Shown here piece after piece: positions 36,501-44,325 of a DNA stretch of 64,000 bases; position 1 is the first letter of the stretch, and every line of letters begins with the position of its first letter. The DNA comes from CAJQLB01 sp905479065 (GTDB lineage Bacteria > Bacteroidota > Bacteroidia > Flavobacteriales > Flavobacteriaceae). The notes beneath the pieces were generated by a model, which saw only the letters and a list, made by a program, of their open reading frames with translations, made no database searches and had not been told where the DNA came from. The position numbers and the translations under genes were made by a program. The stretch lies in assembly GCA_943846735.1 (NCBI GenBank), contig OX044364.1, positions 1-64,000 of the forward strand, given 5' to 3'.

Positions 36501-36742
36501 TTCCAAGTTGTTCCAGAATTCATTGTTTTCCAGACACCACCAGAACCTACGGCAACATACCATATATTTTCGTTTTCTGGATGAATAGCAATATCAGCAA
36601 TTCTACCAGAGGTCATTGCAGGGCCAATATTTCTAAATTTTAGTCCACTAAAAGGGTTTTTAGCTTTTTTTTGGGCATTTAAATTAAAAGTTATACTACA
36701 TGCGAATGCACAAAGTGCAACAATTTTGAGAATTTTTTTCAT
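33506..36742 (-). CDS. Exported VPS10/sortilin-type beta-propeller protein
   Basis: 1078 residues, signal peptide (SITFNLNAQ). The main part is a chain of BNR/Asp-box repeats forming one or two beta-propellers of the VPS10/sortilin or exo-alpha-sialidase-like type: FRNIGPAMTSGRIADIAIHPEN, GVWKTMNSGTTWKSIF, GIFKTKDGGKTWKRT, GLHKSIDGGETWKEL. The last 300 residues are an FnIII-like and helical domain (GTYTVTLVKRVNG, then coiled helices). Such proteins in Bacteroidota are annotated as glycosyl hydrolases but catalysis is not established. At 3.2 kb it is far bigger than other cassette genes. Confidence 0.88.
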   Translation of the reverse strand: MKKILKIVALCAFACSITFNLNAQKKAKNPFSGLKFRNIGPAMTSGRIADIAIHPENENIWYVAVGSGGVWKTMNSGTTWKSIFDNQKVYSTGCITIDPNTPSTIWLGTGENVGGRHVGFGDGIYVSHDDGKSWKNMGLENSEHLSKIIIHPENSDVVWAASQGPLWSKGGERGIFKTKDGGKTWKRTLGDSEWVGATDMLIDPTNPDVLYAATWQRHRTVAGYLGGGPGSGLHKSIDGGETWKELKSGIPSSNLGKIGLAMSPFNSDVLYAVIELDRTKGGVFMTSNGGESWTKQSDAVSGGTGPHYYQEIIASPHYEGTLFFMNNSALISKDHGKTFTRMSRSNQHSDSHALVFKKSDPNYLLIGTDGGLYESFDGTNSWKYVRNLPITQYFKIAVDDAMPFYNVYGGTQDNGSHSGPSRTISSDGIASADWWKTLGADGAQTATEPGNPDISYGEFQQGALWRIDHKTRETVYIQPQAREDDPHERFNWDAPIVVSTHNPKRLYFASQRVWKSEDRGDAWEPISGDLTLNQDRMTFPYYGTSQSWDNAWDLKAMSNYNTITSLAESPKQEGLIYAGTDDGLIQITEDGGANWRKISLSSIKGLPSTPFVNDVRADLFDANIVYAALDNHKNGDYNPYIIKSNDKGRTWSLMNGDLPSKLLIWRLVQDHVKKDLLFAATEFGVYFTSNGGKNWVELEGGMPTIPIRDITIQRRENDLVAGSFGRGIFILDDITPLRNFNKSMMSNPATLFPIKTAHWYRQHSRVGSQGDAEWIGKNPPFGANFTYYMADKIKSKRDIRKSNEKKGDAKFPGWDVLEQENREDGPSVVLIIKDSNGDVVNTVQGTNKKGFNRVNWQLNYPNKSGERLKTPGGRRGFRGGGVMVTPGTYTVTLVKRVNGVNIVLQEPESFSVEPLFDGALPRKSYKEIDAFRDAAFAFQQDLTSTNIELSRSQQIIDAMLRALNKATSPSDVLFKQLNDVKIALLDIDKELHGDPIKDEIGSRTNPTASDGNSLGWTALGTTYGPTDEHKALLSRVQSQLKKVKTKLFPIVNSTLPELESALNNAGAPWIEGQGLIRN

Positions 36743-36865
36743 GTTTTTGATTCGTTTAAAGTCGGATACTTATTCTAAAGACTGAATAAAAATAAAGTAA
36801 TTTAAAATTATTAAAAAAAAATATTTCTAAAAATTTTATTAAGTATTTTTCCTTTTCTTTATCAA

Positions 36866-36998
36866 AGCTAACGAGTTCCTGTATAAATTCGTTACTATTT
36901 ATTCGTGTTAAATTTAGCAAATTGATCACAGGTATAAAACCCAATAGGACTTTCGTAATTAGGTTATTATTAGTAATGAATTATTATCGTTATTGTAA
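36866..36998 (-). repeat. attC-like site, partly degenerate
   Basis: Left box AGCTAAC (36866-36872) then GAGTTCCTGTATAAATTCG, right box ATTGTAA (36992-36998, G of GTT changed) after TTATTATC. Centre holds AATTTAGCAAATTG and CCAATAGGAC elements shared with other sites. Confidence 0.55.
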
Positions 36999-37003
36999 GT
37001 GTT

Positions 37004-37843
37004 TTATGCTTGTGAATTATCGATAATTGCTACAATTCTCAATGGTGCCCCACTTCCTTCTTTAATTTTCATTGGTAGTGCAATTATTTCAAATCTAATA
37101 CTTGGTAATTGATTTAAGTTAGTTAAATTCTCGAAGACAGGAATGTTTTGAGATAGTAATATAACATGACTTTCAAAATATTCAGATTGACCATAATCAA
37201 TACTTGGTGTATCAATTCCAATTGCATTTATATCTCGTTGTTCAACTAACCATTTTGCCGCTTTTTTAGACAGCCCAGGAAAATGTAGTTTTTTAACTGC
37301 ATCTTCTCCACGTTCGTCCGTTCCCATGTATTTAATTTTATCGGGATAGTATTTTGAAAACCCTGTTTCTAATAAAATAATACTTCCATTTGGAATTTTG
37401 ATTCTCTCACTATTTTCCCACTCTAATAAATCATCAATTTTTATTAAGTAGTCTGGATTATTATGTGTTTTTGAGGAAACATCAATTTTGATTGCTGGTC
37501 CGATTATTTTTTCTAGTGGAATTTCATCAACTGTTTGGCCTTTTTCTGCAAAATGAATAGGCGCATCTATATGGGTTCCACCATGTTCAGCAGTACTAAA
37601 ATTATTTGCACAATAATAAAACCCTTTATCTGTCTCCCCTTTAAAAACAGTGTCTAACTCGAATTCTTTTGCTGTAACCCAATATACCGTCTCGTCGGAA
37701 TAGGCGTGGGATAAATCTATAAGTTTATCGTCTGATGTATTACTTTGAATTGATTGATTAGAATCTGATGAAGTGGCCTGTTTTTCACTACATGACAATA
37801 ATGAAAGAAGGAATAATAGAATTGAAAAACGTCTCTTTTTCAT
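37004..37843 (-). CDS. Cyclase family (kynurenine formamidase-like) lipoprotein
   Basis: 279 residues; lipoprotein signal (SLLSCSEKQ). Cyclase/arylformamidase fold: LSHAYSDETVYW, the Zn-binding HGGTHIDAPIHFAEKG (His, His, Asp ligands), LLETGFSKYY and GIDTPSIDYG. The family hydrolyses formamides or cyclic amides. Export as a lipoprotein is unusual for formamidases but frequent in flavobacterial cyclase proteins. Confidence 0.85.
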   Translation of the reverse strand: MKKRRFSILLFLLSLLSCSEKQATSSDSNQSIQSNTSDDKLIDLSHAYSDETVYWVTAKEFELDTVFKGETDKGFYYCANNFSTAEHGGTHIDAPIHFAEKGQTVDEIPLEKIIGPAIKIDVSSKTHNNPDYLIKIDDLLEWENSERIKIPNGSIILLETGFSKYYPDKIKYMGTDERGEDAVKKLHFPGLSKKAAKWLVEQRDINAIGIDTPSIDYGQSEYFESHVILLSQNIPVFENLTNLNQLPSIRFEIIALPMKIKEGSGAPLRIVAIIDNSQA

Positions 37844-37864
37844 TTATGTAATTTTTAATTTCTA

Positions 37865-37890
37865 CATGCTTTATAGCCATTGTTGGCAAC
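37865..37890 (-). repeat. attC-like half-site
   Basis: Right box GTTGGCA (37882-37888) after TATAGCCATT, pairing over 10 nt (GTTGGCAACA) with the unit's far end at 38285-38294. No left box or palindrome remains between it and the cyclase gene start, so the site is truncated. Confidence 0.6.
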
Positions 37891-37902
37891 AGTTTTTATT
37901 TT

Positions 37903-38268
37903 TTAATATCCGATGTGTTTTTTGACTTCAATTTTCTTTTTCGTACAAGTAAGTTCTGGTCTGTATCCTCCTTCAACATAATGTTCTGAACATATCGCGT
38001 CATTTAAAGAGTAGACACAAACTTTAAAAGTTCCTTCACCCTTATTTTCAAATCCGAAAGAAACTATTTTATGATTTTCTAAGTCGTCTGAATTCATTGC
38101 CTCAATATTCCCATTTGCTTGAAATTCAATTTTTATTATACCAGCCTTATCAAGAACTTCAAGATTAACTATTACATCATCTCCTTTTCCCAATTTAAGA
38201 GTTCTGTTGTCACTTGAACACCCCGTTAAAATTGAAATTGTTAGTATCAAGAAAAGTTGTTTAAGCAT
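37903..38268 (-). CDS. Small lipoprotein of unknown function
   Basis: 121 residues; lipoprotein signal (ISILTGCSSDN). Beta-rich mature domain with VNLEVLDKAGIIKIEF and a C-terminal CVYSLNDAICSEHYVEGG that has four Cys in all. Family not recognised. Single-gene unit with perfectly paired ends. Confidence 0.65.
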   Translation of the reverse strand: MLKQLFLILTISILTGCSSDNRTLKLGKGDDVIVNLEVLDKAGIIKIEFQANGNIEAMNSDDLENHKIVSFGFENKGEGTFKVCVYSLNDAICSEHYVEGGYRPELTCTKKKIEVKKHIGY

Positions 38269-38287
38269 ATTTATTTTTTCTAATTGT

Positions 38288-38420
38288 TGCCAACGGTCTC
38301 GTATAACCGTCAGTTATGGATTTAAAGTTACTGTTTTTCGGTTAAGTATTGACGCTTGCAATTCCGAGTGGATTCGGACGTAGTCGAATCCGCCGGAATT
38401 GCGGTTATACATTGTTGTAG
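38288..38420 (-). repeat. attC-like site, GTCTCGTATAACCG family
   Basis: Left box TGCCAAC, right box GTTGTAG, 133 bp. Nearly identical in the middle to the sites at 38910-39042 and 60831-60963: GGATTCGGACGTAGTCGAATCCG forms the apical stem and CGTATAACCGTCAG ... CGGTTATAC the outer one. Confidence 0.8.
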
Positions 38421-38435
38421 CTAGTTGTATTAACA

Positions 38436-38864
38436 TTAATGTTTATCTTGTTTAAGAACAGTAATAGGAGTTCCTTCGACTCCAGCATAAAACACAATTA
38501 TTTCTGCAGGAACCGTTCCTGAATTTTCCCCATAATGCCACGAATTAACAAGTTCAACAATTGGATCGCCTGCCTTAAGGTTTAAGGTGTCATTATCTTT
38601 ACTAATTACTCTTAAACTACCTTTTAATAAAACACCAGCATTAATTTCTGGATGTTTATGCAAGGGTAATTTTGTTTCAGGAGGAATAATTATTTTTAAA
38701 ATAGTTATTTCTGGTTTACCATCAAGATATTTTGGGAGTGCTTTTCCATTCCAACTCTGAGTTGTTTTGGCTAATGTAGTAACTTCAATTTGAGAAATTT
38801 TGTTTGATTTACAACCAATTAAACAAATTATTACAAAACAGAAATGGACAATTGTTTTTTTCAT
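38436..38864 (-). CDS. Cupin-domain protein
   Basis: 142 residues from the ATG giving MKKTIVHFCFVIICLIGC (lipoprotein signal; an upstream ATG at 38915 is inside the untranslated leader). One cupin barrel: PPETKLPLHKHPEINAGVLLKG (His ligands), DPIVELVNSWHYGENSG. Metal-dependent small-molecule enzyme or binding protein; substrate unknown. Confidence 0.8.
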   Translation of the reverse strand: MKKTIVHFCFVIICLIGCKSNKISQIEVTTLAKTTQSWNGKALPKYLDGKPEITILKIIIPPETKLPLHKHPEINAGVLLKGSLRVISKDNDTLNLKAGDPIVELVNSWHYGENSGTVPAEIIVFYAGVEGTPITVLKQDKH

Positions 38865-38909
38865 GACAATTAATAATTTAATAAGAAAGTGATTCCTTTT
38901 TAAAATTAG

Positions 38910-39042
38910 ATACAACGGTCTCGTATAACCGTCAGTTACGGGTTTTAGGTTACCGTTTTTCGATTAAGCACTAACGCTCGCAATTCCGAGTGGATTCGGA
39001 CGTAGTCGAATCCGCCATAATTGTGGTTATACATTGTTGTAG
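38910..39042 (-). repeat. attC-like site, GTCTCGTATAACCG family
   Basis: Left box ATACAAC (38910-38916), right box GTTGTAG (39036-39042). About 95% like the site at 38288-38420, only 500 bp away. The left box matches the cupin unit's other end over 6 nt. Confidence 0.8.
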
Positions 39043-39050
39043 CTAGTTTA

Positions 39051-39425
39051 TTATTCTTTCAACTCGTTAAATAGCGCTTCTCCATTAAATTCAACTTTTG
39101 AAATATGTCTAACACTATTATTCCAATCGAGTGGTGTCCAATACTTAGGATATTTTACGGTAATAGAATTTCCTATTAGCTTTTCTCTCAGATTATTTAA
39201 TGCCAATCCATTTTCCAGTCCTCTATTGATATAAAATCGACGTCCACTATTCTCCATCACGAAAACAATATCATTTCCTTTATTACTATAAATTTTAGAT
39301 ACAATTCCATTTTCAGCGATTGCTTTACTTTCAGACACTATAGGTACAGGTCTGAAAATCAATATGGCAATAATCAAAAAGATAGAAAGGGAAATAATCA
39401 GAAAATATTTAGTTATTTTTTTCAT
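39051..39425 (-). CDS. Single-membrane-anchor protein of unknown function
   Basis: 124 residues from ATG 39423-39425. One N-terminal membrane helix (YFLIISLSIFLIIAILIF), then a soluble domain with GIVSKIYSNKGNDIVFVMENSGRRFYINRG. Not recognised. The end-boxes of this unit match only GTTG, so it may have been rearranged. Confidence 0.6.
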   Translation of the reverse strand: MKKITKYFLIISLSIFLIIAILIFRPVPIVSESKAIAENGIVSKIYSNKGNDIVFVMENSGRRFYINRGLENGLALNNLREKLIGNSITVKYPKYWTPLDWNNSVRHISKVEFNGEALFNELKE

Positions 39426-39445
39426 AATTTGATTTTTTATATTAT

Positions 39446-39640
39446 TGCCAACGTTTTGTATATGGACAGTAGGGCAGGTTTGAAGCACTTCACTTTCGGA
39501 TTACCACTTAGCCAAAACAAACGTTTTACTTTTAATTTTCTTTTTGTTAAACGTCAAAACTTTGTTTTGGCGTTGCCTGCTCAAATAACAGGACTTCAAT
39601 TTGTCGCTAATTGCCCTATTGGCTATACACCTTTTTGGCA
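39446..39640 (-). repeat. attC-like site, long
   Basis: Left box TGCCAAC (39446-39452) with GTTTTGTATATGGACAGTAGGGCAG, right box TTTGGCA (39634-39640) after TTGCCCTATTGGCTATACAC. Outer arms GGGCAG / TGCCC pair; the interior holds GTTTTACTTTT / inverted GTTTTG elements. Right box pairs with TGCCAAC at 40356-40362. Confidence 0.7.
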
Positions 39641-39670
39641 ACTGGCTTTTTTAGTTAGTATTATTAAAGA

Positions 39671-40333
39671 TCAATCGGGTCTTTCAGGAATATAAACAAC
39701 ATCAACTTCTATATTATTTCCATATGTTATTACTATTGAACATAATACAGAAACACTTTCCCCATTTTGGGTAGCAGGTTTCATCACAGGTGTTTTTCTA
39801 AGCAATCTTAAGATTTCTGCCTGAACAGTTACTTCTGAATCCCTCACTTTCATACCAGTTAAATTTCCTTTTTCGTTGATTATAAAAAATGCTTCTACCT
39901 GTTTTGGCTCTGAAAGATTTAAATCTTTAGATACACTCAAGTTAAACTCTCGCTTAATAAATGCCGATACTTTTTCATTAAAACATTCTCTTGTTTCTTC
40001 TATTGAGAGATCTTCACAACCATTATACACGGGGGCAAGTTCTACATCTTTTAATATCATACTATTGTCAGTAGTATAAGTTGCTAAACCGTCATCATAC
40101 GACACAATGCTACATAAACTTAATAAAGCTTGTTCTTCAACTTCTGTCATATTTCCTTGTGCCATCACTTGTTCCTGAACAGCATTTATTTTCGTTATTA
40201 AATCACTTTCTGTGTTCTTTAACGAGTTGGATTCTTCCTTACAAGAAATGCATAATAGAACAGTGAAAATGGTTGAGAGGATCATTAGATTTTGGAATTC
40301 AAATTTTGTTTTCCTGTGAAATTTGTATTTCAT
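39671..40333 (-). CDS. TonB C-terminal-like lipoprotein
   Basis: 220 residues (or 204 from the inner ATG giving MILSTIFTVLLCISC, a good lipoprotein signal). The last 100 residues resemble a TonB C-terminal domain: VEAFFIINEKGNLTGMKVRDSEVTVQAEILRLLRKTPVMKPATQNGESVSV. Two internal Cys pairs. Without a membrane anchor in the inner membrane it cannot act like TonB itself; such domains occur in small energy-transducer-like lipoproteins of unknown role. Confidence 0.75.
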   Translation of the reverse strand: MKYKFHRKTKFEFQNLMILSTIFTVLLCISCKEESNSLKNTESDLITKINAVQEQVMAQGNMTEVEEQALLSLCSIVSYDDGLATYTTDNSMILKDVELAPVYNGCEDLSIEETRECFNEKVSAFIKREFNLSVSKDLNLSEPKQVEAFFIINEKGNLTGMKVRDSEVTVQAEILRLLRKTPVMKPATQNGESVSVLCSIVITYGNNIEVDVVYIPERPD

Positions 40334-40355
40334 AAGTTTTGATTTTATTGCTTGT

Positions 40356-40456
40356 TGCCAACGATTATTGCAAAAGTGTTGTTTTACTAAAATAGTTAAA
40401 ATGTGGGAGAGGGCTTGAACGGGGTGGTGAGGGTTACTGTTTGCACCTTGTTAGCA
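40356..40456 (-). repeat. attC-like site, atypical centre
   Basis: Left box TGCCAAC (40356-40362), right box GTTAGCA (40450-40456). The centre (TTGCAAAAGTG ... GTTTGCACC) pairs weakly. Right box pairs over 10 nt with TGTTGCTAAC at 40992-41001. Confidence 0.65.
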
Positions 40457-40918
40457 ACAGTTACTATTTGATGGACAACACGGTTCTTCGTTCAATTTAG
40501 ATAGTTTAACTTTTTGTTTTTTGACTGGAATTTCACATTTGTCTTTTGCCAAACAATCGGTTTGTTTTGAAGCCAGAAAAAAACGGTCTCTGTAAAAATC
40601 AAGTCCAAATTTTTGAATAGTATCTCCCTGATATTCAACTTCGATTTCTAAATCCTCAATTCCTAAAATACTTTCTGAAAGATTAATGATATCTAATAAC
40701 TTTTCTGGATGTAATCTGTGATCATAGTCATTTGCATTCCATAGTTGGAAATTTACGACCTTCTCGTTTCTTACAGTTCCACCACAGTCAATAAAATCTT
40801 TAGTGATTTGCCCAACTTCGGTAACATGAAAGTGATTAGGTACTAATTCGCCATTTGGTAATTCGAAACTAATGGTTTCTAAATTTTCTAAAACTGATTT
40901 AATCTCTGATAGTTTCAT
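40451..40918 (-). CDS. DUF6428-like protein with C-terminal Cys cluster
   Basis: 155 residues, cytosolic. Core LENLETISFELPNGELVPNHFHVTEVGQITKDFIDCGG and VNFQLW matches the DUF6428 family. The C-terminus ends EPCCPSNSNCC, a Cys-rich tail that suggests metal or thiol chemistry (members often sit near arsenic genes). Its last codons run into the attC-like site, whose right box supplies the sequence coding for SNCC. Confidence 0.78.
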   Translation of the reverse strand: MKLSEIKSVLENLETISFELPNGELVPNHFHVTEVGQITKDFIDCGGTVRNEKVVNFQLWNANDYDHRLHPEKLLDIINLSESILGIEDLEIEVEYQGDTIQKFGLDFYRDRFFLASKQTDCLAKDKCEIPVKKQKVKLSKLNEEPCCPSNSNCC

Positions 40919-40994
40919 GATTTTATTCTTTTATTGTGTTTATATAATTAATGTTTAATTCATCAAATTATTTTAGAACATTAGTTTTTATTGT

Positions 40995-41126
40995 TGCTAA
41001 CGGTTAGTATATGAAAAGTAGGCGATTACGAAGCAAGAAACTTTTGGTTAAGCAATTAGTTTGATACGAGCCAATAGCCATGAATTTACTACTATTTCGC
41101 CTATTTTTTTATATACATTGTTATGC
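40995..41126 (-). repeat. attC-like site
   Basis: Left box TGCTAAC (40995-41001) then GGTTAGTATATG, right box GTTATGC (41120-41126) after TATATACATT. Middle GTAGGCGA / TCGCCTA pair. Right box pairs with CATAAC at 42064-42069. Confidence 0.78.
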
Positions 41127-41137
41127 ACTTTTATTCT

Positions 41138-42013
41138 TTATCTCAATCCATTTATGTCATATCGTGACACAAAATTCCAAACCAATTCAGATGTGTTCTG
41201 ACCTTGAAAAGTTGCGCTAAACCAAACATGGTCTCCACCAATATATTTGTAATGCTCAACAGAAACTGAGCTATCTCCCTGATCATAAACATAATGTTCA
41301 ATATTATTGTCACTTGTTTCGGTTGGGGTAAAAACTGTATTATTAAAATTAATCCAATGGTCCAACGTACTTTGGGCAGAGTTATAGTCACTACTCCCAT
41401 TGTAGGGGAGAACGCCATCAGAAGTTCCATGAAGATGTATTACCGGCATAGGATGACTGGTAGGTCCAGTACAATCTAACATAACTCCCGAAACAGATGC
41501 TACCGCAGCAATTAAATCACTTTTATAGTTCGCAAGTCCATACGCCATCATGCCTCCGTTTGAGTATCCAGCAGCATAAATTCTCTCCATATTTACATTA
41601 TACTGAGATGAGATTTCAGTTATCATGGATTCAATAAATCCAAAATCATCAGCATTACTTTTATTGTCTGGTCCTAATGGACAAGCATTCCAATGAGATA
41701 AACCATCTAAACAACTACCTTGAGGATAGATTAAAATAAAATTGTCAGCTTCTGCCAATGAGCGCATATCTGCTTCTTGCATATAATCACTAGCATTACC
41801 ACCAAACCCATGAAAATTCAGCATTAGTGGAACAGGAGATGTTCCGTCATAAGAGTTTGGTATATACAATACATATTCTCTGTTGAGACCGTCATGAACT
41901 ATAGTCTGTGCATTAGTATTTGAGTAACATTCCTCTGGATTTTTATTATCATCTTTATTACAACTGCTTAGAATTAACAATAAAATAGTAAATAGTAAAA
42001 TTGCTTTTTTCAT
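41138..42013 (-). CDS. PHB-depolymerase/feruloyl-esterase-like lipoprotein
   Basis: 291 residues; lipoprotein signal (LLILSSCNKDD). LpqC/poly(3-hydroxybutyrate) depolymerase-type alpha/beta hydrolase: NGFGG-like NFHGFGGNASDYM, QGSCLDGLSHWNA, nucleophile elbow AAGYSNGGMMAYG, LHGTSDGVLPYNG (Asp) and GGDHVWFSA (His). Expected to cleave polyester or carbohydrate-linked esters outside the cytoplasm. Confidence 0.87.
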   Translation of the reverse strand: MKKAILLFTILLLILSSCNKDDNKNPEECYSNTNAQTIVHDGLNREYVLYIPNSYDGTSPVPLMLNFHGFGGNASDYMQEADMRSLAEADNFILIYPQGSCLDGLSHWNACPLGPDNKSNADDFGFIESMITEISSQYNVNMERIYAAGYSNGGMMAYGLANYKSDLIAAVASVSGVMLDCTGPTSHPMPVIHLHGTSDGVLPYNGSSDYNSAQSTLDHWINFNNTVFTPTETSDNNIEHYVYDQGDSSVSVEHYKYIGGDHVWFSATFQGQNTSELVWNFVSRYDINGLR

Positions 42014-42062
42014 TATACAGTTTCTTTAATTTTTTTTAACGCCTATTTCTTTTTGTTATTGT

Positions 42063-42256
42063 TCATAACGGTTAGTATATGGCAAGTAGGGCAGTAGAAA
42101 GTAATTCACTTTCAGATTTGCTCTGAACCAAATTTTTATATTTTGTTTTTAACTTATTCATCTTAAAAGCCAAATTAAAAATTTGGTGGTGTTTGTAAAT
42201 AGCACTTAACTTTTGTGAATCACCGAACGCCCTATTTGATATATACAGTGTTACCA
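42063..42256 (-). repeat. attC-like site, long
   Basis: Left box TCATAAC (42063-42069) then GGTTAGTATATGGCAAGTAGGGCAG, right box GTTACCA (42250-42256) after CGCCCTATTTGATATATACA. Interior AAATTTTTATATTTTG. Right box pairs with TGGTAAC at 43131-43137. Confidence 0.75.
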
Positions 42257-42275
42257 ACAGTTTTTATTTCTTTCG

Positions 42276-42722
42276 TTAATTAGTTTGTTTTTTTCTGCAA
42301 GAACATTCGTGATGCTCATTAATGTAATTAATTGACTCTCTACTTAGTTCTTGTAAAGCTGTAATATTGATATCAGAGAGTCTTTTCACATAAATACAGG
42401 CTTTACCCATTTTAAATTTACCAAGTTCAGCCAACAACAATTTACTTCTTTCCGTATCAGAATAAACGTAGAGCGAGAACGCTGCTCTTCTCGGTGAAAA
42501 ACCAAGAACAGGTGCATTGCCTTCGTGTCCGCTAGCATATTTGTAATGGTAGTTGCCGAATCCGATAATTGTCGGCCCCCACATTTTAGGTTCAGCACTA
42601 GACCATTCCTGCATCAATTCGATCAAACGAAAACTGTCAGCTTTTTTCTGTTCGTTATCAACGTATGAGTTTATGAAATCTGTTACGTTTTCTCCTGTGT
42701 AAGTTGTCTTTGTTTTTGCCAT
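42276..42722 (-). CDS. DUF1801 domain protein
   Basis: 148 residues, cytosolic YdhG/DUF1801 fold: VTDFINSYVDNEQKKADSFRLIELM, MWGPTIIGFGNYHYKY and GFSPRRAAFSLYV. Function unknown; frataxin-like fold. Fourteen bp after the DUF2200 gene, so the two form one bicistronic cassette. Confidence 0.88.
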   Translation of the reverse strand: MAKTKTTYTGENVTDFINSYVDNEQKKADSFRLIELMQEWSSAEPKMWGPTIIGFGNYHYKYASGHEGNAPVLGFSPRRAAFSLYVYSDTERSKLLLAELGKFKMGKACIYVKRLSDINITALQELSRESINYINEHHECSCRKKQTN

Positions 42723-42736
42723 TATTTCGATTAGGA

Positions 42737-43105
42737 TTATTGCCTTAAAATCTTTTCGATCTTTCTACCTTTTGCCAATTCATCAATTAGCTTTTCCATT
42801 TGTCTGCATTGTTTATACAATTCAAATTCATCTTCTATTTCTTCAATTCGATAACCACAAACAACTCCTTTAATCATGTATGCATTGGAATGGATTTTTG
42901 CTTCCTCAAAAAACATTCTAAACGTTACTTTCTCTTCGATAAGTGATTGTAATTTATTTTCGTCAAAACCAGTAAACCATTCTATTACTTGATGGAACTC
43001 TTCTTTTGTTCTACCATGTTTTTCCAATCTATTCCAGTAAAGAGGGTAAATGGATGCAAATATCATATTAGCGACTTTTTCATTTTTTTCGGCTGTAACT
43101 TTCAT
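42737..43105 (-). CDS. DUF2200 domain protein
   Basis: 122 residues from ATG 43103-43105 (the upstream ATG at 43171 would read through the attC-like site). Matches DUF2200: VANMIFASIYPLYWNRLEKHGRTKEEFHQVIEWFTGF, FFEEAKIHSNAYMIKGVVCGYRIEEIED. Function unknown. Paired with DUF1801 in one unit. Confidence 0.88.
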   Translation of the reverse strand: MKVTAEKNEKVANMIFASIYPLYWNRLEKHGRTKEEFHQVIEWFTGFDENKLQSLIEEKVTFRMFFEEAKIHSNAYMIKGVVCGYRIEEIEDEFELYKQCRQMEKLIDELAKGRKIEKILRQ

Positions 43106-43130
43106 TTTTATATGATTTTGAATCGATTTG

Positions 43131-43265
43131 TGGTAACGGAATTGTGTATGGTTAGTTGCGTGGTTAAGCAACTAAATTAGTAAACAAATACGAACCTGAG
43201 AAAATTCCGAAGGAATTTTCCAAATAGTCACTTGCCAAAGCAATGAATTATACACGGTGTTAGCC
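43131..43265 (-). repeat. attC-like site, AATTCCGAAGGAATT family
   Basis: Left box TGGTAAC (43131-43137), right box GTTAGCC (43259-43265) after TATACACG. Apical stem GAAAATTCC / GGAATTTTC. The two boxes of this site do not pair beyond AAC/GTT, but each pairs fully with the far end of its own unit. This is the clearest example of the cassette pattern. Confidence 0.82.
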
Positions 43266-43272
43266 AAAGTAA

Positions 43273-44262
43273 TTAATCATTCTTGATATTATCTTTAAGT
43301 TGAATTATTTTTAGAATTTCATCAGATATCAATTTTGATTCGCTTTTTAACATCATATGACCACTTTTTTCAGCAATAATCCTTTTACCTTTTGAAGATA
43401 ATTTGGAAATTTCAATTTGTAAACTATCCCAATACTCTTGAGCTTCTTTTTGAATCTGCACCCCAGCATTTGGAGCAAAATTCTTTCCATTCTGACCTGC
43501 TGATATTATGGTGAGAGGAATTTCCCACTGTGTATTAGGAATATTTAAATTGGATGATTCTTCCTTCATTTCATTATCTAAAAATTCCAGTTCATCATAA
43601 AATCCTCCAGATTTTATGCTTTTATAAATTAGTTGATCTCGATCTCCAATATAAAGTCTGAAAAGCCCTGTTTCATTCATGAGTTTTAAAAGCCAATTAG
43701 GTGGAAGTGTCGGCCCCATGTACTTTCTTAAATTTTCGGGTACTCTAATATCTTGTTCTGGATGTGAGGGATCAATAAAAACTACACCTAAAATATCATC
43801 TTGATTTTTTTCAATAAATGGTCTAAGGAATATGCCTGCAGCTGAATGACCCACAATAACATATGGCTTTTTAAAACCACCATTGTTTAAAAGAGTTTCT
43901 AAATCTGTACTGATGTTTTTAGGATTCTTTTCTAACAACCCACGCTCGCTCCATAATAGACCAGCTCGGTCATATGTTAGTGTTGTGGTATGTTTCGAAA
44001 TATTTGCTACAATACTTTCCCATATTCTATGATCAGCAGGAGATCCAGCTTCAAAAATTACTGTCAGATCACCTTTTCCCTCCTTTTCAAAATATAATTT
44101 GTGACCACCAACGTCAAGAAAGTTACCAGTTCTTTCTTCTAGAAAATGTTTTGAACCGTTTCTTGCAATATTTTCATATATGATTCCAATTACTAAGAGC
44201 ACGCTTAACACAATAAGTATTCCTTTAGTTAATAGAATTAAAATTCTTTTAATTTTTTTCAT
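43273..44262 (-). CDS. Alpha/beta hydrolase
   Basis: 329 residues with one N-terminal membrane anchor/signal (GILIVLSVLLVIGIIYE). Serine hydrolase: VIFEAGSPADHRIWE (oxyanion region), YDRAGLLWSE, nucleophile VGHSAAGIFLRP, VFIDPSHPEQD, and terminal AEKSGHMM with the catalytic His. Periplasmic esterase/lipase-type; substrate unknown. End-boxes match over 10 nt. Confidence 0.87.
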   Translation of the reverse strand: MKKIKRILILLTKGILIVLSVLLVIGIIYENIARNGSKHFLEERTGNFLDVGGHKLYFEKEGKGDLTVIFEAGSPADHRIWESIVANISKHTTTLTYDRAGLLWSERGLLEKNPKNISTDLETLLNNGGFKKPYVIVGHSAAGIFLRPFIEKNQDDILGVVFIDPSHPEQDIRVPENLRKYMGPTLPPNWLLKLMNETGLFRLYIGDRDQLIYKSIKSGGFYDELEFLDNEMKEESSNLNIPNTQWEIPLTIISAGQNGKNFAPNAGVQIQKEAQEYWDSLQIEISKLSSKGKRIIAEKSGHMMLKSESKLISDEILKIIQLKDNIKND

Positions 44263-44274
44263 GAAGTTTATTTT

Positions 44275-44325
44275 GGCTAACGTTCGGCTAAACTGCGTTT
44301 TAATGGAGTTTAGGTTTTGTTGTGC
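44275..44325 (-). repeat. attC-like site, short GCGTTTTAATG type
   Basis: Only 51 bp: left box GGCTAAC, stem CTAAACT / AGTTTAG around the loop GCGTTTTAATGG, right box GTTGTGC. The stop codon of the carbamoyltransferase gene lies inside it. Same loop as the sites at 46828, 61477 and 62493. Confidence 0.75.

Noticed and set aside
39429..39695. 88-residue plus-strand frame in the site at 39446-39640
   Set aside because: Lies almost wholly within the long hairpin site and has no ribosome-binding context or family likeness.
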